From Verrucomicrobiota bacterium (GTDB lineage Bacteria > Verrucomicrobiota > Verrucomicrobiia > Verrucomicrobiales > V1-33): a stretch of DNA of 64,000 nt. Positions 1 through 7,994 of this stretch are shown here, in pieces. The stretch spans positions 1 to 64,000 of the forward strand of contig QQNF01000009.1 in assembly GCA_003402705.1 (NCBI GenBank), given 5' to 3'. The notes beneath the pieces are model-generated. The model was not told the DNA's origin. It made no database searches and saw only the letters and a program-made list of their open reading frames with translations. The translations under genes were made by a program, and so were the position numbers. The stretch's first letter is position 1, and the number at the start of each line of letters is the position of its first letter.

Positions 1-87
1 CTGGCGGCGTTGGCTCCGCAGGTGCCGGAGAAGGAGAAGGCGGTGGAGGCGGGCTGGCAGAAGTATCTGGGGATGCTGCCGAAGTGA
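1..87 (+). CDS. 3' end of a protein-coding gene (partial)
   Basis: The window opens inside a reading frame that runs 28 codons and stops at TGA (85-87). The visible C-terminus ends in GWQKYLGMLPK. It is charged and then weakly hydrophobic, and too short to assign to a family. Codons are G-ending (GCG, GTG, GAG, CTG) like the other + strand genes, which supports real coding. The next gene converges on it from the opposite strand, 55 bases away. Confidence 0.5.
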   Translation: MAALAPQVPEKEKAVEAGWQKYLGMLPK

Positions 88-141
88 GGGATGGGTGGCG
101 GCGGGCGGAGAGCGTCCGGAGTTGTCAGGGACTGAGGGTTG

Positions 142-834
142 TCAGGATCTGCGGATGCGGCAGTCGTTGCAGTCGATGCCGTGGACTTCCGGGACGAGAG
201 TGAGGGCGTTGAGGAATTCGTTGAGGTGGCGGCGGGGGAGACGGAGTTCGATGCGGACCTGTTTCATGGAGTCGGGCGCGTCTTCGACGGTGAAGGAATC
301 GGTGACGCCGCGGAACTGGCCGAGGAGGTTCTGGAGGCGGAGTCTGGTTTTGCCGTTGGCTGGGTCGAAGACGATGGCGATGGAGACTTGTTTCATGCCG
401 CCGAGGTGGCGGACTTCCCAGCGTTCGACCCAGACGAGGACGATGCGGACGAGGGAGGCGGCTCCGATGGCGGAGAGTGGGAAGCCTGAGCCGGCGACGA
501 TGCCGACGGCGGCGGTCATCCAGACGGTGGCGGCGGTGGTCATGCCGCTGACGATGCCGCCGGATTGGAGGATGGCGCCTGCGCCGAGGAAGCCGACGCC
601 GGTGACGATCTGGGCGGCGATGCGGCCGGGGTCGCCGGAGGGGGTGGCGAAGAGATAGGAAGCCATGGTGTAGACGGCGGCGCCGAGGCAGACGAGGATG
701 AGCGTGCGGAGGCCGGCGGGTTTGTCGTGGCGTTCGCGTTCGGTGCCGATGATGGCACCGGCGAAGAGGGCGGTGAGGGCGAGGACGATTTCCAGCCAGG
801 GCGACGGGAGGGTGCCGCGCAGGCTGGTGGTCAT
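142..834 (-). CDS. MgtC/SapB-family inner-membrane protein
   Basis: The 230-residue product has the MgtC/SapB pattern: an N-terminal helix (LEIVLALTALFAGAIIGTE), then RERHDKPAGLRTLILVCLGAA, then further hydrophobic segments rich in GxGFLGAG and TTAATVW motifs. A soluble C-terminal domain of about 80 residues follows, plausibly the ACT-like tail seen in longer MgtC proteins. Known MgtC proteins sit in the inner membrane and help cells cope with low magnesium, in some species by inhibiting ATP synthase. I chose the ATG at 834 because the upstream extension of the frame to 1368 is proline- and serine-rich, lies antisense to the next gene, and has no membrane character. The 259 bases between it and the divergent sulfotransferase gene hold a TTGACA at 1065-1070 but no clear -10 and no riboswitch that I recognise. 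Confidence 0.85.
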   Translation of the reverse strand: MTTSLRGTLPSPWLEIVLALTALFAGAIIGTERERHDKPAGLRTLILVCLGAAVYTMASYLFATPSGDPGRIAAQIVTGVGFLGAGAILQSGGIVSGMTTAATVWMTAAVGIVAGSGFPLSAIGAASLVRIVLVWVERWEVRHLGGMKQVSIAIVFDPANGKTRLRLQNLLGQFRGVTDSFTVEDAPDSMKQVRIELRLPRRHLNEFLNALTLVPEVHGIDCNDCRIRRS

Positions 835-1093
835 CCATGAAAGATCTGGGAGACGCGGAGGGGTGAGCACGGGAGGATGATGGGTTGGAAAGGGGCGGGC
901 ACAAGCTGCGAGGTGGGTTCCGGTTGGCAGCCATGGCGAGATGATGTGTCGCGCGGGGCCCCGTTCGGTTGGTTCGGCGGACTCAACTGCGGATTCGGCC
1001 TGTGTGACGGCTTCGTCAGACACCTGAGGCTTTTGCGGTGGGGTGCGATGTTTCCTTGCTGGCGTTGACAGACTGGAGGTGGATGAATAGGGG

Positions 1094-2449
1094 ATGATGA
1101 TGAGTGACTCTTCATGCGATCGTGGTGAATCCGGCGGCGGGACGCTGTTCGTTGCGGGACTGCCGCGGTCCGGAACGTCCCTGGTCTGCGCGCTGCTGAA
1201 CAAGCACCCGGAGATTGCGCTCATGTTTGAGGCGGAAATCCATGCGATGCCGGCGGTGGCGTGGGCGGTCTGGGGCCGGGAGCGGATGCTGGGCCGGCTC
1301 GATTTTTGGAACGGGGTGCTGTCGCGCCACCGCATCGCCGTGGAACAGGTTCCTGCTGAGGCAGACACTGCGGACCGGCTGGCCCGGTGGTGTTACCGGA
1401 CGGTGCGTGAAAGGAAGGGTGCCCGTTGGGGCGGCGAAAAGACGCCTCATTCCGCCGAATCGATAGAGATCCTGGCGGAACGATTTCCCGATGCCCGGTT
1501 CATCATTATCAATCGGGACCTCGCAGCCACCGTTTCCAGCGCCCGCATGGCTGGGAGAGAGGGGGCACGGTTCTTTTCCTCCCGGGGGAGGATTGCGCGA
1601 AACTTCCGTATGGCTAGAGTTCTGTATGCCTCGGCGGCAAAGCTGCGGGAACAGGGGCGGAAAGTGCTGCACCTTGATTACGGGGATCTTGTGGACCATC
1701 CGGAACGGGAATGCCGGCGTGTGTGCGCATTTCTGGATCTGCCATGGCATCCGGAGATGGCCGTGCTTGAGGGAGCGGACCGTTCCGCGGTTCCGCCGGG
1801 TCTGCACCACAGCGTGGTGCGCGGCTCCGCGATACGAAGGCGCCCTACCGACGGGCAGATCCTGACGCCCGGGGAAAGGGCGCTGTGTGAGCGATGCGAG
1901 GCTGTGCTGCGTCATGACCGGTGGCGTTCCGGAGCTGCGTCCGAAGAACCCGCGCCGCCCGGCATTGCGCTGGCGGTTGGGTGGACCGGATGGAAAGGCC
2001 GCTGGCTGCTGTTTGTGGATCGCGCCCGGACCATCCTGCTTTCGCTGCTCCCGCTCCCGGTCTGGCACTGGATTCGCACCTCGCGCGGCGGGCTTCCGGC
2101 ACCAGCCCCGCAGCCGCCGATCGCGCAGCCCCGGGAGCAGGAACCGGCATCTGAGACATCCGGCTTCGATCACGTTGCGCTGATGATTATCACAGGGAGC
2201 CTTCCGGACAATCTGCTGCTGCGGCTCGCGGCGGAATTGTGCCGTCTCGGCGTCTCCCGCACACCGCGGCTGCTGAGCGGATGCAGTGAACTGATGGACA
2301 GCGAAACCGCGCTGCCGGTAGTGGACGCGAACCGCACCTCTCCGGAACGCCTGCATGAAATGGCCACCGCCATCCGGGGCACCGGCGGGAAGGTCGCGAT
2401 TGCTGCGTTTTTCATCGACGGGCGGTGTTCCGTGGGACTGATGGCCTGA
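1094..2449 (+). CDS. Sulfotransferase-family protein with long C-terminal extension
   Basis: Residues about 15-290 form a PAPS-dependent sulfotransferase domain. The 5'-phosphosulfate-binding loop GLPRSGTSL lies near residue 23, followed by NKHPEI and a conserved WGGEKTP block. The 3'-phosphate region is INRDLAATVSSARMA, and a late LVDHPERECRRVCAFLDLPW motif is typical of the Sulfotransfer_3 group. The last 160 residues are not part of that fold: a hydrophobic aromatic stretch (LLSLLPLPVWHWI) and then an alpha/beta-looking segment of unknown role. Three consecutive ATG codons open the frame at 1094. Codon choice is less G-biased than in nearby + strand genes, with many C-ending codons, which may mean recent acquisition. 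The acceptor substrate cannot be predicted. Confidence 0.8.
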   Translation: MMMSDSSCDRGESGGGTLFVAGLPRSGTSLVCALLNKHPEIALMFEAEIHAMPAVAWAVWGRERMLGRLDFWNGVLSRHRIAVEQVPAEADTADRLARWCYRTVRERKGARWGGEKTPHSAESIEILAERFPDARFIIINRDLAATVSSARMAGREGARFFSSRGRIARNFRMARVLYASAAKLREQGRKVLHLDYGDLVDHPERECRRVCAFLDLPWHPEMAVLEGADRSAVPPGLHHSVVRGSAIRRRPTDGQILTPGERALCERCEAVLRHDRWRSGAASEEPAPPGIALAVGWTGWKGRWLLFVDRARTILLSLLPLPVWHWIRTSRGGLPAPAPQPPIAQPREQEPASETSGFDHVALMIITGSLPDNLLLRLAAELCRLGVSRTPRLLSGCSELMDSETALPVVDANRTSPERLHEMATAIRGTGGKVAIAAFFIDGRCSVGLMA

Positions 2450-2630
2450 CATTCAGTGGAGAGGCCGCGACGGGAGGCGAGGGGAGGTCACCGGCGAACG
2501 CTGCGCACGGCTCTATGCGGACACGGGGATCAGCCGGATCGTCTTCCAGCGGAAACGGGGGCGGGATGGTGGTGTCGGAGGCGAGTAGAATGCGGTAAAG
2601 CAGCAAAAGTGGGGTTGGCGCAATTTTCTG

Positions 2631-2660
2631 TTGGACAGGGAGCGGGTGGGAGGATATGAT
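2631..2660 (+). promoter_or_regulatory. Putative sigma70-like promoter giving a leaderless start
   Basis: TTGGAC (2631-2636) and TATGAT (2655-2660) are separated by 18 bases. Transcription would begin about 7 bases later, at or next to the ATG at 2667, so the mRNA may be leaderless. The remaining sequence from 2450 to 2630 shows no gene. Confidence 0.4.
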
Positions 2661-2666
2661 AGCGGC

Positions 2667-3488
2667 ATGATTGACCGAGACGACGAAACGAGAGGAACTG
2701 GAGAGCAGGCAGGCTGGGTGGAGGCCTGTGAGAACGCGCCGCTGACGCCGATGCGGGCGATTCTGAAGCGGCGGGGATATGAGCCGGTGAAGCCTGAGGA
2801 GGTGGAAGGCGGGGAAGTGAGGGGGAGGGTTTGGGAGCTGGTGTATGCGCTGGCTGGGCACCGGTGTTTTCTGGATTACACGGATCACCTGACGGACGAG
2901 GCGTTCTATCTCTATCTTAATGGGTGGATAGACGAGGAGGTGGAGGATGTGCCGCTGCGGTACGGGGTGAATCTGCATCAGGATTGTTCGGCGGAGATGG
3001 ATGAGGATCTGGATGAGGAGATGGATGAGGAGAGCTGGGATCCGCTAGGGGCGGAGCTGGGGAGGTCGGGAGAGGAGGCGGCGGACCGGGATCGGTTCAT
3101 GCCGCAACCGGCGTGGCCTGCGCCGATGGCGGGCGAGGGGGATGAGGATGTTGAGGGTGAGGCGATGGGCGCTGGGGCGGTGGAGGTGGAGCGAGGGTTG
3201 CCCGCGATGGAGATTCCGGGGCCGGGGAGTGTGGGGGAGAGAGAATGCGGGGCGGTGTTGTGGGAGTTGCTGCATCATCTGGCGATTCGGGGGTGGTTTG
3301 TGACGGGGACGGATCATTTGCGGGATGAGGAATTGTACGGGGTATTGTGGAGGGAGGTGCTGGGAGGGGAAGGTAAGTTGCCGCGGTCCCGGCATGGGAA
3401 GCGGTACCGGTTGGTGCGGTTGGGTGGGGATGGGCAGGCTGGGGTGGTGGTGCGGCGGGACTGGCGACTGCCGCGGCCGCCGTATTGA
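2667..3488 (+). CDS. Uncharacterised acidic protein with an internal duplication
   Basis: I recognise no family. The 273-residue protein contains the same module twice: residues about 55-90 (GRVWELVYALAGHRCF, then TDHLTDEAFYLYLNGWIDEE) and residues about 195-235 (GAVLWELLHHLAIRGWF, then TDHLRDEELYGVLWREVL). The shared core is WEL-8-to-10-F-x-4-TDHL-x-DE-x-h-Y. An acidic linker rich in E, D, P and G joins them. There is no signal peptide or membrane segment, so it is probably cytoplasmic. The ATG at 2667 is preferred over the TTG at 2631 because that TTG overlaps the likely -35 box and the added residues look non-native. The tandem module suggests pseudo-dimeric binding of an unknown partner. 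Confidence 0.7.
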   Translation: MIDRDDETRGTGEQAGWVEACENAPLTPMRAILKRRGYEPVKPEEVEGGEVRGRVWELVYALAGHRCFLDYTDHLTDEAFYLYLNGWIDEEVEDVPLRYGVNLHQDCSAEMDEDLDEEMDEESWDPLGAELGRSGEEAADRDRFMPQPAWPAPMAGEGDEDVEGEAMGAGAVEVERGLPAMEIPGPGSVGERECGAVLWELLHHLAIRGWFVTGTDHLRDEELYGVLWREVLGGEGKLPRSRHGKRYRLVRLGGDGQAGVVVRRDWRLPRPPY

Positions 3489-3572
3489 GGGGTGGGCGGA
3501 GGGTTGGGAGGGGCCGTGGGTGCGGGGAGGGAAGGAGATTGACGCGGGGGGCGTGGGTGGGGATAGTGGGGC

Positions 3573-4817
3573 ATGATGAGGAAACTGCTATTGCTCGCGG
3601 CCATCGGGATGGTGGCGCATGGTGGTGTGACGCCGACGAGGGCGGAGGGGCAGACGAGAGGGGAGTTGATGGCAGTGATTGAGCCTGGGGAGCGAGGTGA
3701 GGCGTGGCTGGAGATCCCGTGGGAAACGGATTTGACGGTGGCGCGGCGGAAGGCGGCGGCGGCAGGGAAGCCGGTGTTTTTGTGGGAGATGGACGGGCAC
3801 CCGCTGGGGTGTACATGAAACAATGGGGTGGCGGACCGTGAGTTCGTCTTTTCCGATCCGGCGGTGCAGCGACTGATCCGGGAGAAGTTCATCCCATTGG
3901 CGATGGATGACTGGTATTTGCGTCGTCAGAAGGATGCGCAGGGGAAGTTTTTCATGGAGATGACGCGGGAGAGCCCGCGAGGGAATGCGGGGGAGGGGAC
4001 CCGGCAGGGTCGGTATGTGTTTACGGCGGGCGGGAAGTTTCTGGGGTTCAACAACAACCGGAGTCCGGAGCGATTGCTGGCGATGCTGCGGGAGTCGATG
4101 GGGCGCTGGGAGAAGCTGCCGGCGACGGATCGGGCAGTGCCGGGGGATTTAGGGGATGTGGTGCGGGAGGCGCGGTATGAGCGGCGGCCGCCGGCCGGTG
4201 GGGCGGTGGTGAAGGTTTTCACGCGGGTGCTGGAGCGCGGGGCGGACGGTGCGTTGCGGGCGGTGAGTGAGCCTGAGCGGAAGGAAGATGATTTCCGGCA
4301 TCGTGGGTTGGAGGCGGCGGTGGATCATCTGTGGCTGACGGCGGAGGATGTGAAGGCGCTGCTGCCGAAGGAGGGAGCGCCGATGGGGGTGGCGATGGCG
4401 GTGCCGCGGGCGATCGGGCAGCGGGTGGCGAGGTATCATCTGGTGGACGGGACGCGGGGGGAGCCGCCGCATTGGAGTCGGGAGGAAGTGAAGCTGGCGG
4501 AGTTTTCGGTGATTCCCGAGGGGAAGGGTCTGGCGAAGCTGAAGGGTCGGGTGAAGATGGAGACGGCGGATGGGAAGCGTGGGTTCGAGGGGGAATTGGA
4601 AGGGGAGATGGCGCATGGTGGAGGGCGTCTGGAGCGGGTGGAGGCGGTGGTGATTGGGGAGCATTGGGGGGAGAGTGCGTTGACGGCGGGGGCGCGGCCG
4701 GGGAGATCGCCATTGGGTTTTGCGTTTCGGTTGAATGAGGGGAAGCGGCCGGCGGATGTGATTCCGCCGCAGGCGGCGCGTTGGCTGGACGGGTATTACG
4801 AGCCGGACCGGAACTGA
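3573..4817 (+). CDS. Secreted thioredoxin-like protein with one in-frame UGA (candidate selenoprotein or disrupted gene)
   Basis: Two stretches lie in exactly the same frame, divided only by TGA at 3816-3818 (codon 82). Joined, they give 414 residues. A signal peptide (MMRKLLLLAAIGMVAHGG) is followed by a thioredoxin-like segment: AAGKPVFLWEMDG, then HPLGCT-UGA-NNGV, then ADREFVFSDPAVQRLI and EKFIPLAMDDWYL. This resembles the beta1-CxxC-alpha1-beta2 part of thioredoxin-like periplasmic proteins, with the UGA two residues after a Cys where a second redox residue is expected. Coding character continues to 4817 with no other stop. The later C-terminal domain of about 250 residues is not one I recognise. 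Possible explanations are selenocysteine insertion, a nonsense mutation, or a sequencing error in a TGC/TGT codon. I saw only a weak hairpin after the UGA (CGGA pairing with UCCG), not a convincing SECIS. Confidence 0.65.
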
Positions 4818-4867
4818 GGGAGAGGTGAGGGTGGTGGGGTTCGCGATTGCGCTGGGCGGGATGAGGG

Positions 4868-5070
4868 GCGAAACAGGCTGCGCTACGGTGCATGGAATGC
4901 GGTGAAAACCCGCAACAGTGTGCGCTGCTGTAACCGGCTACGAGCTTCCAGGGTGTGGCGGAACGGTCTTTCCGTCCATGCCCGCAAACCAATCGCGGCG
5001 GTCCTGCAAAGGATTGCGGTGGTGAAGGCGGGGGTGAGGATTGAAGCCGGGAGTCAGAATACTTCGCCGG
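4868..5070 (+). promoter_or_regulatory. Cobalamin (B12) riboswitch
   Basis: The 324-base gap before the surface-protein gene contains hallmark adenosylcobalamin-aptamer pieces in order: GGTGCATGGAATGCGGTGAAAA, ACCCGCAACAGTG, CTGTAACCGG, and the B12-box-like GGAGTCAGAATACTTCGCC at about 5050-5068, preceded by GAAGCCG. About 70 bases separate it from the ATG at 5142. Those bases hold two small hairpins (CCGCATGCTGCGG; CTTAT...ATAAG) but no U-run, so control is more likely at translation initiation than by a classical terminator. It predicts repression of the downstream operon when B12 is plentiful. Outer boundaries are approximate. Confidence 0.85.
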
Positions 5071-5141
5071 AGCAATTCAATCCTTCTGAGCCGCATGCTG
5101 CGGGTTGGGGGACCTTATCGAAACAATAAGTGTGAAGTATC

Positions 5142-7037
5142 ATGAAACAAAACTCTCTGGCTGCTGAGGGCGGCCGGTGGGCGGCTGCGGCCGTCCTTTT
5201 AATGACTGCTGGTGCGGGACGCGGCGCGGTGAGCCTGACGGATGTGCGCTGGTGGGCTGGGAGCCCGGCCGGGCCGGGGGTGAGTGAGGCGGCGCTGGTG
5301 ATTGACTGGCGGGATGGGACGCCGGGATTGGTGTGGGGATACCGGTGGCCGAGTGAGGAGAGCCGGACGGGACGGGACATGCTGGAGGCGGTGTTAGGGC
5401 TGGACCCGGGGCTGACAGTGGACAGCACATTTTTTCCGGGGACGATGGCGTGGGGCGGGCGGAGCCGGAGTTATGACGATGCGGGAACGGCGTCGTATCT
5501 GGATGACCGGTACTGGAATTACTGGGTGAACAATGAAGTGTTTCTGCACCCGACGGATTTCATTCAGAACGGGCATGTGGTGCCGCCGGCGACGGTGGTG
5601 GTGCCGCTGGGGAGTCCGTTTGGGAGTGGGCGGTGGGTGGAGAGCCCGACGGGGCTGGCGGATCGGCCACTCGTGAACGGGTCGTGGGACGGGTGGGCGT
5701 TCGGGGAATACGGGTCGCTGCCGGGGGTGCCGGCGGCGGTGCCGGAGCCGGGCGTGTGGGGGATGGTGGTGACGGGGTTTTGTGTGTTAGCGATGCGGCG
5801 GCGGCGGGTGGTGGCGGTGGCGGTGGCGGTGGCGGTGCTGGGGATGGGAGTGGGGCCGGTGGCGGCGAGCGGGCCGTATGCGCCGGGGCCGGGGCAGGTG
5901 GGGAGTGATGCGGTGGCGGCGGGGAGTGGGGCGATCCGGTCGTGGGCGACTGGGGTGGCGGCGTTTCTGCCGGGGTTGCAGCGGAAGGGGTCGGCGAGCA
6001 CGGCGACGGCGAACTACGGGAGTACTGCTAGTGTTTTAGGGCCGACAGGGATTACGGGGACGGACGGGGATTATCCGATGGCGGGGGGCGGGGGGACGCC
6101 GGGGGCTCCGGTGTTGAGTCTTGGGGATGGCGGGAGTGTGACGGTGACCTTTGCGCGGCCGATAACGGATGGGGCGGGGGCGGATTTTGCGGTGTTTGAG
6201 AATGGGTTTGCGTCCGGGGCGCTGGTGTTTGCGGAGCTGGCGTTTGTGGAGGTGAGTTCCAATGGGAGTGATTTCTTCCGGTTTCCGGCGGTGTCGTGTA
6301 CGGCGACGGGAGTGCAGGTGGGGGCGTACGGGGCGGTGGATCCGAGGAATCTGCGGAATCTGGCGGGCAAGCATCCGGCGGGATGGGGGACGCCATTTGA
6401 TCTTGCGGAGCTGGCGGCGGTGTCGCCGCTGCTGGATGTGAGGCGGGTGACGCATGTGAGGCTGGTGGATGTGGTGGGGTCGGTGACGGGAGCGATCGGG
6501 TCGAGGGATTCGCTAGGGAATCTGGTGAATGATCCATTTCCGACGCAGTTTCAGACGGGAGGGTTTGATGCGGATGCGGTGGGGGTGATGAACGAGGCGG
6601 TGGATGCGTGGGCGGCGTGGGTGGAGGCTGGGTTTCCGGTGGGTCAGCGAGGGGATGCGGCGGTGAGCGGGGCGCTGGCGGATCCTGACGGGGACGGGTG
6701 GCCTAACTTTGCGGAGTATGCGTGCGGCGGGCGGCCGCTGGAGCGTGAGGGGCAGCCGTTGCTGCGGGTGAGTGCGGGTGCGGGCGGGGTGGTGCTGGAG
6801 TTCACGCGGCTAGGGGAGCGGGGGGATGTGCGGTGGCGATTGGAGATGTCGGAGAGTGGAGGGGCGTGGGTGCCGGTGGTGGAGAGTGCGGGTGGTGCGA
6901 GGGCGGAGGTGATGGCGGGCCGGGAGGTGGTTGTTAGTGGAGTGACGGAGAGTGGTGGGGCGGTGGTGACGGTGCGGGTGACGGTGCCGTTGGCGGGGGC
7001 GCGGGTGTTCCGGTTGAAGCTGGAGCGGCAGCCATGA
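5142..7037 (+). CDS. Cobalamin-regulated surface protein: PEP-CTERM protein fused to a second exported protein
   Basis: The 631-residue product has three parts. Residues 1-29 are a signal peptide. Residues 30-200 are a Trp/Gly-rich domain ([11 protein letters not shown]) ending in a PEP-CTERM-like tail: VPEPGVW at about 200-206, a hydrophobic helix, then four Arg at 219-222. The frame does not stop there. It continues through [14 protein letters not shown] and [10 protein letters not shown], which look like a second signal peptide, into a domain (about 245-490) with motifs [30 protein letters not shown] and [13 protein letters not shown] associate that domain with exported proteins encoded near B12 genes. 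The end ([15 protein letters not shown] and onward) is a common verrucomicrobial C-terminal domain. The upstream riboswitch points to a role in B12 capture or a B12-sparing response; that role is inference. Confidence 0.75.
   Translation: MKQNSLAAEGGRWAAAAVLLMTAGAGRGAVSLTDVRWWAGSPAGPGVSEAALVIDWRDGTPGLVWGYRWPSEESRTGRDMLEAVLGLDPGLTVDSTFFPGTMAWGGRSRSYDDAGTASYLDDRYWNYWVNNEVFLHPTDFIQNGHVVPPATVVVPLGSPFGSGRWVESPTGLADRPLVNGSWDGWAFGEYGSLPGVPAAVPEPGVWGMVVTGFCVLAMRRRRVVAVAVAVAVLGMGVGPVAASGPYAPGPGQVGSDAVAAGSGAIRSWATGVAAFLPGLQRKGSASTATANYGSTASVLGPTGITGTDGDYPMAGGGGTPGAPVLSLGDGGSVTVTFARPITDGAGADFAVFENGFASGALVFAELAFVEVSSNGSDFFRFPAVSCTATGVQVGAYGAVDPRNLRNLAGKHPAGWGTPFDLAELAAVSPLLDVRRVTHVRLVDVVGSVTGAIGSRDSLGNLVNDPFPTQFQTGGFDADAVGVMNEAVDAWAAWVEAGFPVGQRGDAAVSGALADPDGDGWPNFAEYACGGRPLEREGQPLLRVSAGAGGVVLEFTRLGERGDVRWRLEMSESGGAWVPVVESAGGARAEVMAGREVVVSGVTESGGAVVTVRVTVPLAGARVFRLKLERQP
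5811..5834 (+). repeat. GTGGCG hexamer microsatellite at the protein-fusion junction
   Basis: Four tandem GTGGCG units encode (Val-Ala)4 exactly where the PEP-CTERM tail of the first unit meets the signal-peptide-like start of the second. A unit length of 6 keeps the frame, so slippage changes only the length of the hydrophobic segment. Confidence 0.8.
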
Positions 7038-7927
7038 AGCGTGGAGATGTCAGGATGGCGCGTGGGTTCACGGTGCTGGAGCTGCTGCTGACGTTGACGG
7101 TGGGGGCGCTGGTGACGGTGGGGGCGACTGGATTGTACCGGTGGTCGCGGCTGCAGGCGGACATTGCGGTATCGAGCCGGAATCTGCGGCAGCTGGCGGC
7201 GGCGAATCTGAATTATGCGCAGGATCACAATGGGCGGTATTGTCCGGCGCAGGATCAGTCGAATCTGCGGCGGTGGCATGGCGGGCGGAAGAAGATGGAC
7301 GAGGCCTTTGAGGCGGCGGGCGGGTTCCTGACCCCGTATTTCGGGTTGGATGCGCAACTGGAGGCGTGTCCGCTGTTCCGGAAGCTAGTGGATGCGGCGG
7401 TGAGTTTCGAGGAAGGGGCTGGCGGGTACGGGTATAACGCGGCGTACATTGGGGGGACGCCGGCGGATTGGGGGACGCCGGCAGGGGTGATGGATGTGGA
7501 GACGCCGGGGCGGACGGTGATGTTTGCGACGACGGCGTTGTCGCGTGCGGAGGGGTTGCAGGAGTATCCGTTTGCGGAGCCGTTTTTCTGGCCGCTGGAG
7601 GATGGGGGTGACGGCGGCGAGCTTCAGCCGAGCGTGCATTTCCGGGCTGGGGGGAGGGCGATTGTGGCGTGGTGTGATGGGCAGGTGACGCTGGAGAAGC
7701 CTAGCGTTTTCCGGGCGCTGAATTTTTATGGCGGGGACAATGAGAAGCAGGGGATCGGGTGGTTTGGGCCGGAAGAGGAGAACGGGTACTGGAATCCGAG
7801 ATCGGCGGCGGTGCGGGACGGGGTGAGGGTGACTGAGGAGGAGAAGACTGGCCGGACTGGGGGTGGCGCGGGTGAGGAGGAAGACAAGGAAGTGATCACG
7901 CTGGAGCCGCCGGTGGAGGGGCGGTGA
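7034..7927 (+). CDS. Type II secretion pseudopilin/type IV pilin-like protein
   Basis: The N-terminus carries a prepilin peptidase site: a short basic leader, then [22 protein letters not shown] with Glu at +5 of the mature chain, then an amphipathic helix ([20 protein letters not shown]). The body has GYNAAYIGG and a late VAWCDGQV stretch like the H-x9-DG prepilins abundant in Verrucomicrobiota and Planctomycetota. The ATG overlaps the upstream stop (ATGA), so it is translationally coupled to the riboswitch-controlled surface protein. The start could also be the ATG at 7055, nearer the cleavage site. It would be processed in the inner membrane and packed into a pseudopilus or act alone as an envelope protein. 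The charged, E-rich C-terminus (about 265-297) is probably disordered. Confidence 0.75.
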   Translation: MKRGDVRMARGFTVLELLLTLTVGALVTVGATGLYRWSRLQADIAVSSRNLRQLAAANLNYAQDHNGRYCPAQDQSNLRRWHGGRKKMDEAFEAAGGFLTPYFGLDAQLEACPLFRKLVDAAVSFEEGAGGYGYNAAYIGGTPADWGTPAGVMDVETPGRTVMFATTALSRAEGLQEYPFAEPFFWPLEDGGDGGELQPSVHFRAGGRAIVAWCDGQVTLEKPSVFRALNFYGGDNEKQGIGWFGPEEENGYWNPRSAAVRDGVRVTEEEKTGRTGGGAGEEEDKEVITLEPPVEGR

Positions 7928-7994
7928 GGGGGCGGGCAAGTTCGGTGGAAAAGCGTTTTTCTTCCGTGGGATGCCCGGTATAGGGTGGGGGTTC

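Noticed and set aside
1065-1093. Promoter for the sulfotransferase from TTGACA at 1065-1070
   Set aside because: The position 17 bases downstream reads TAGGGG and abuts the ATG; the -10 match is too poor.
835-1368. 178-residue N-terminal extension of the MgtC-like protein
   Set aside because: Low-complexity Pro/Ser sequence antisense to the sulfotransferase start; the family begins at ATG 834.
3819-3870. SECIS element downstream of the in-frame UGA
   Set aside because: Only a 4-bp CGGA/UCCG pairing with a large loop was found, too weak to support on its own.
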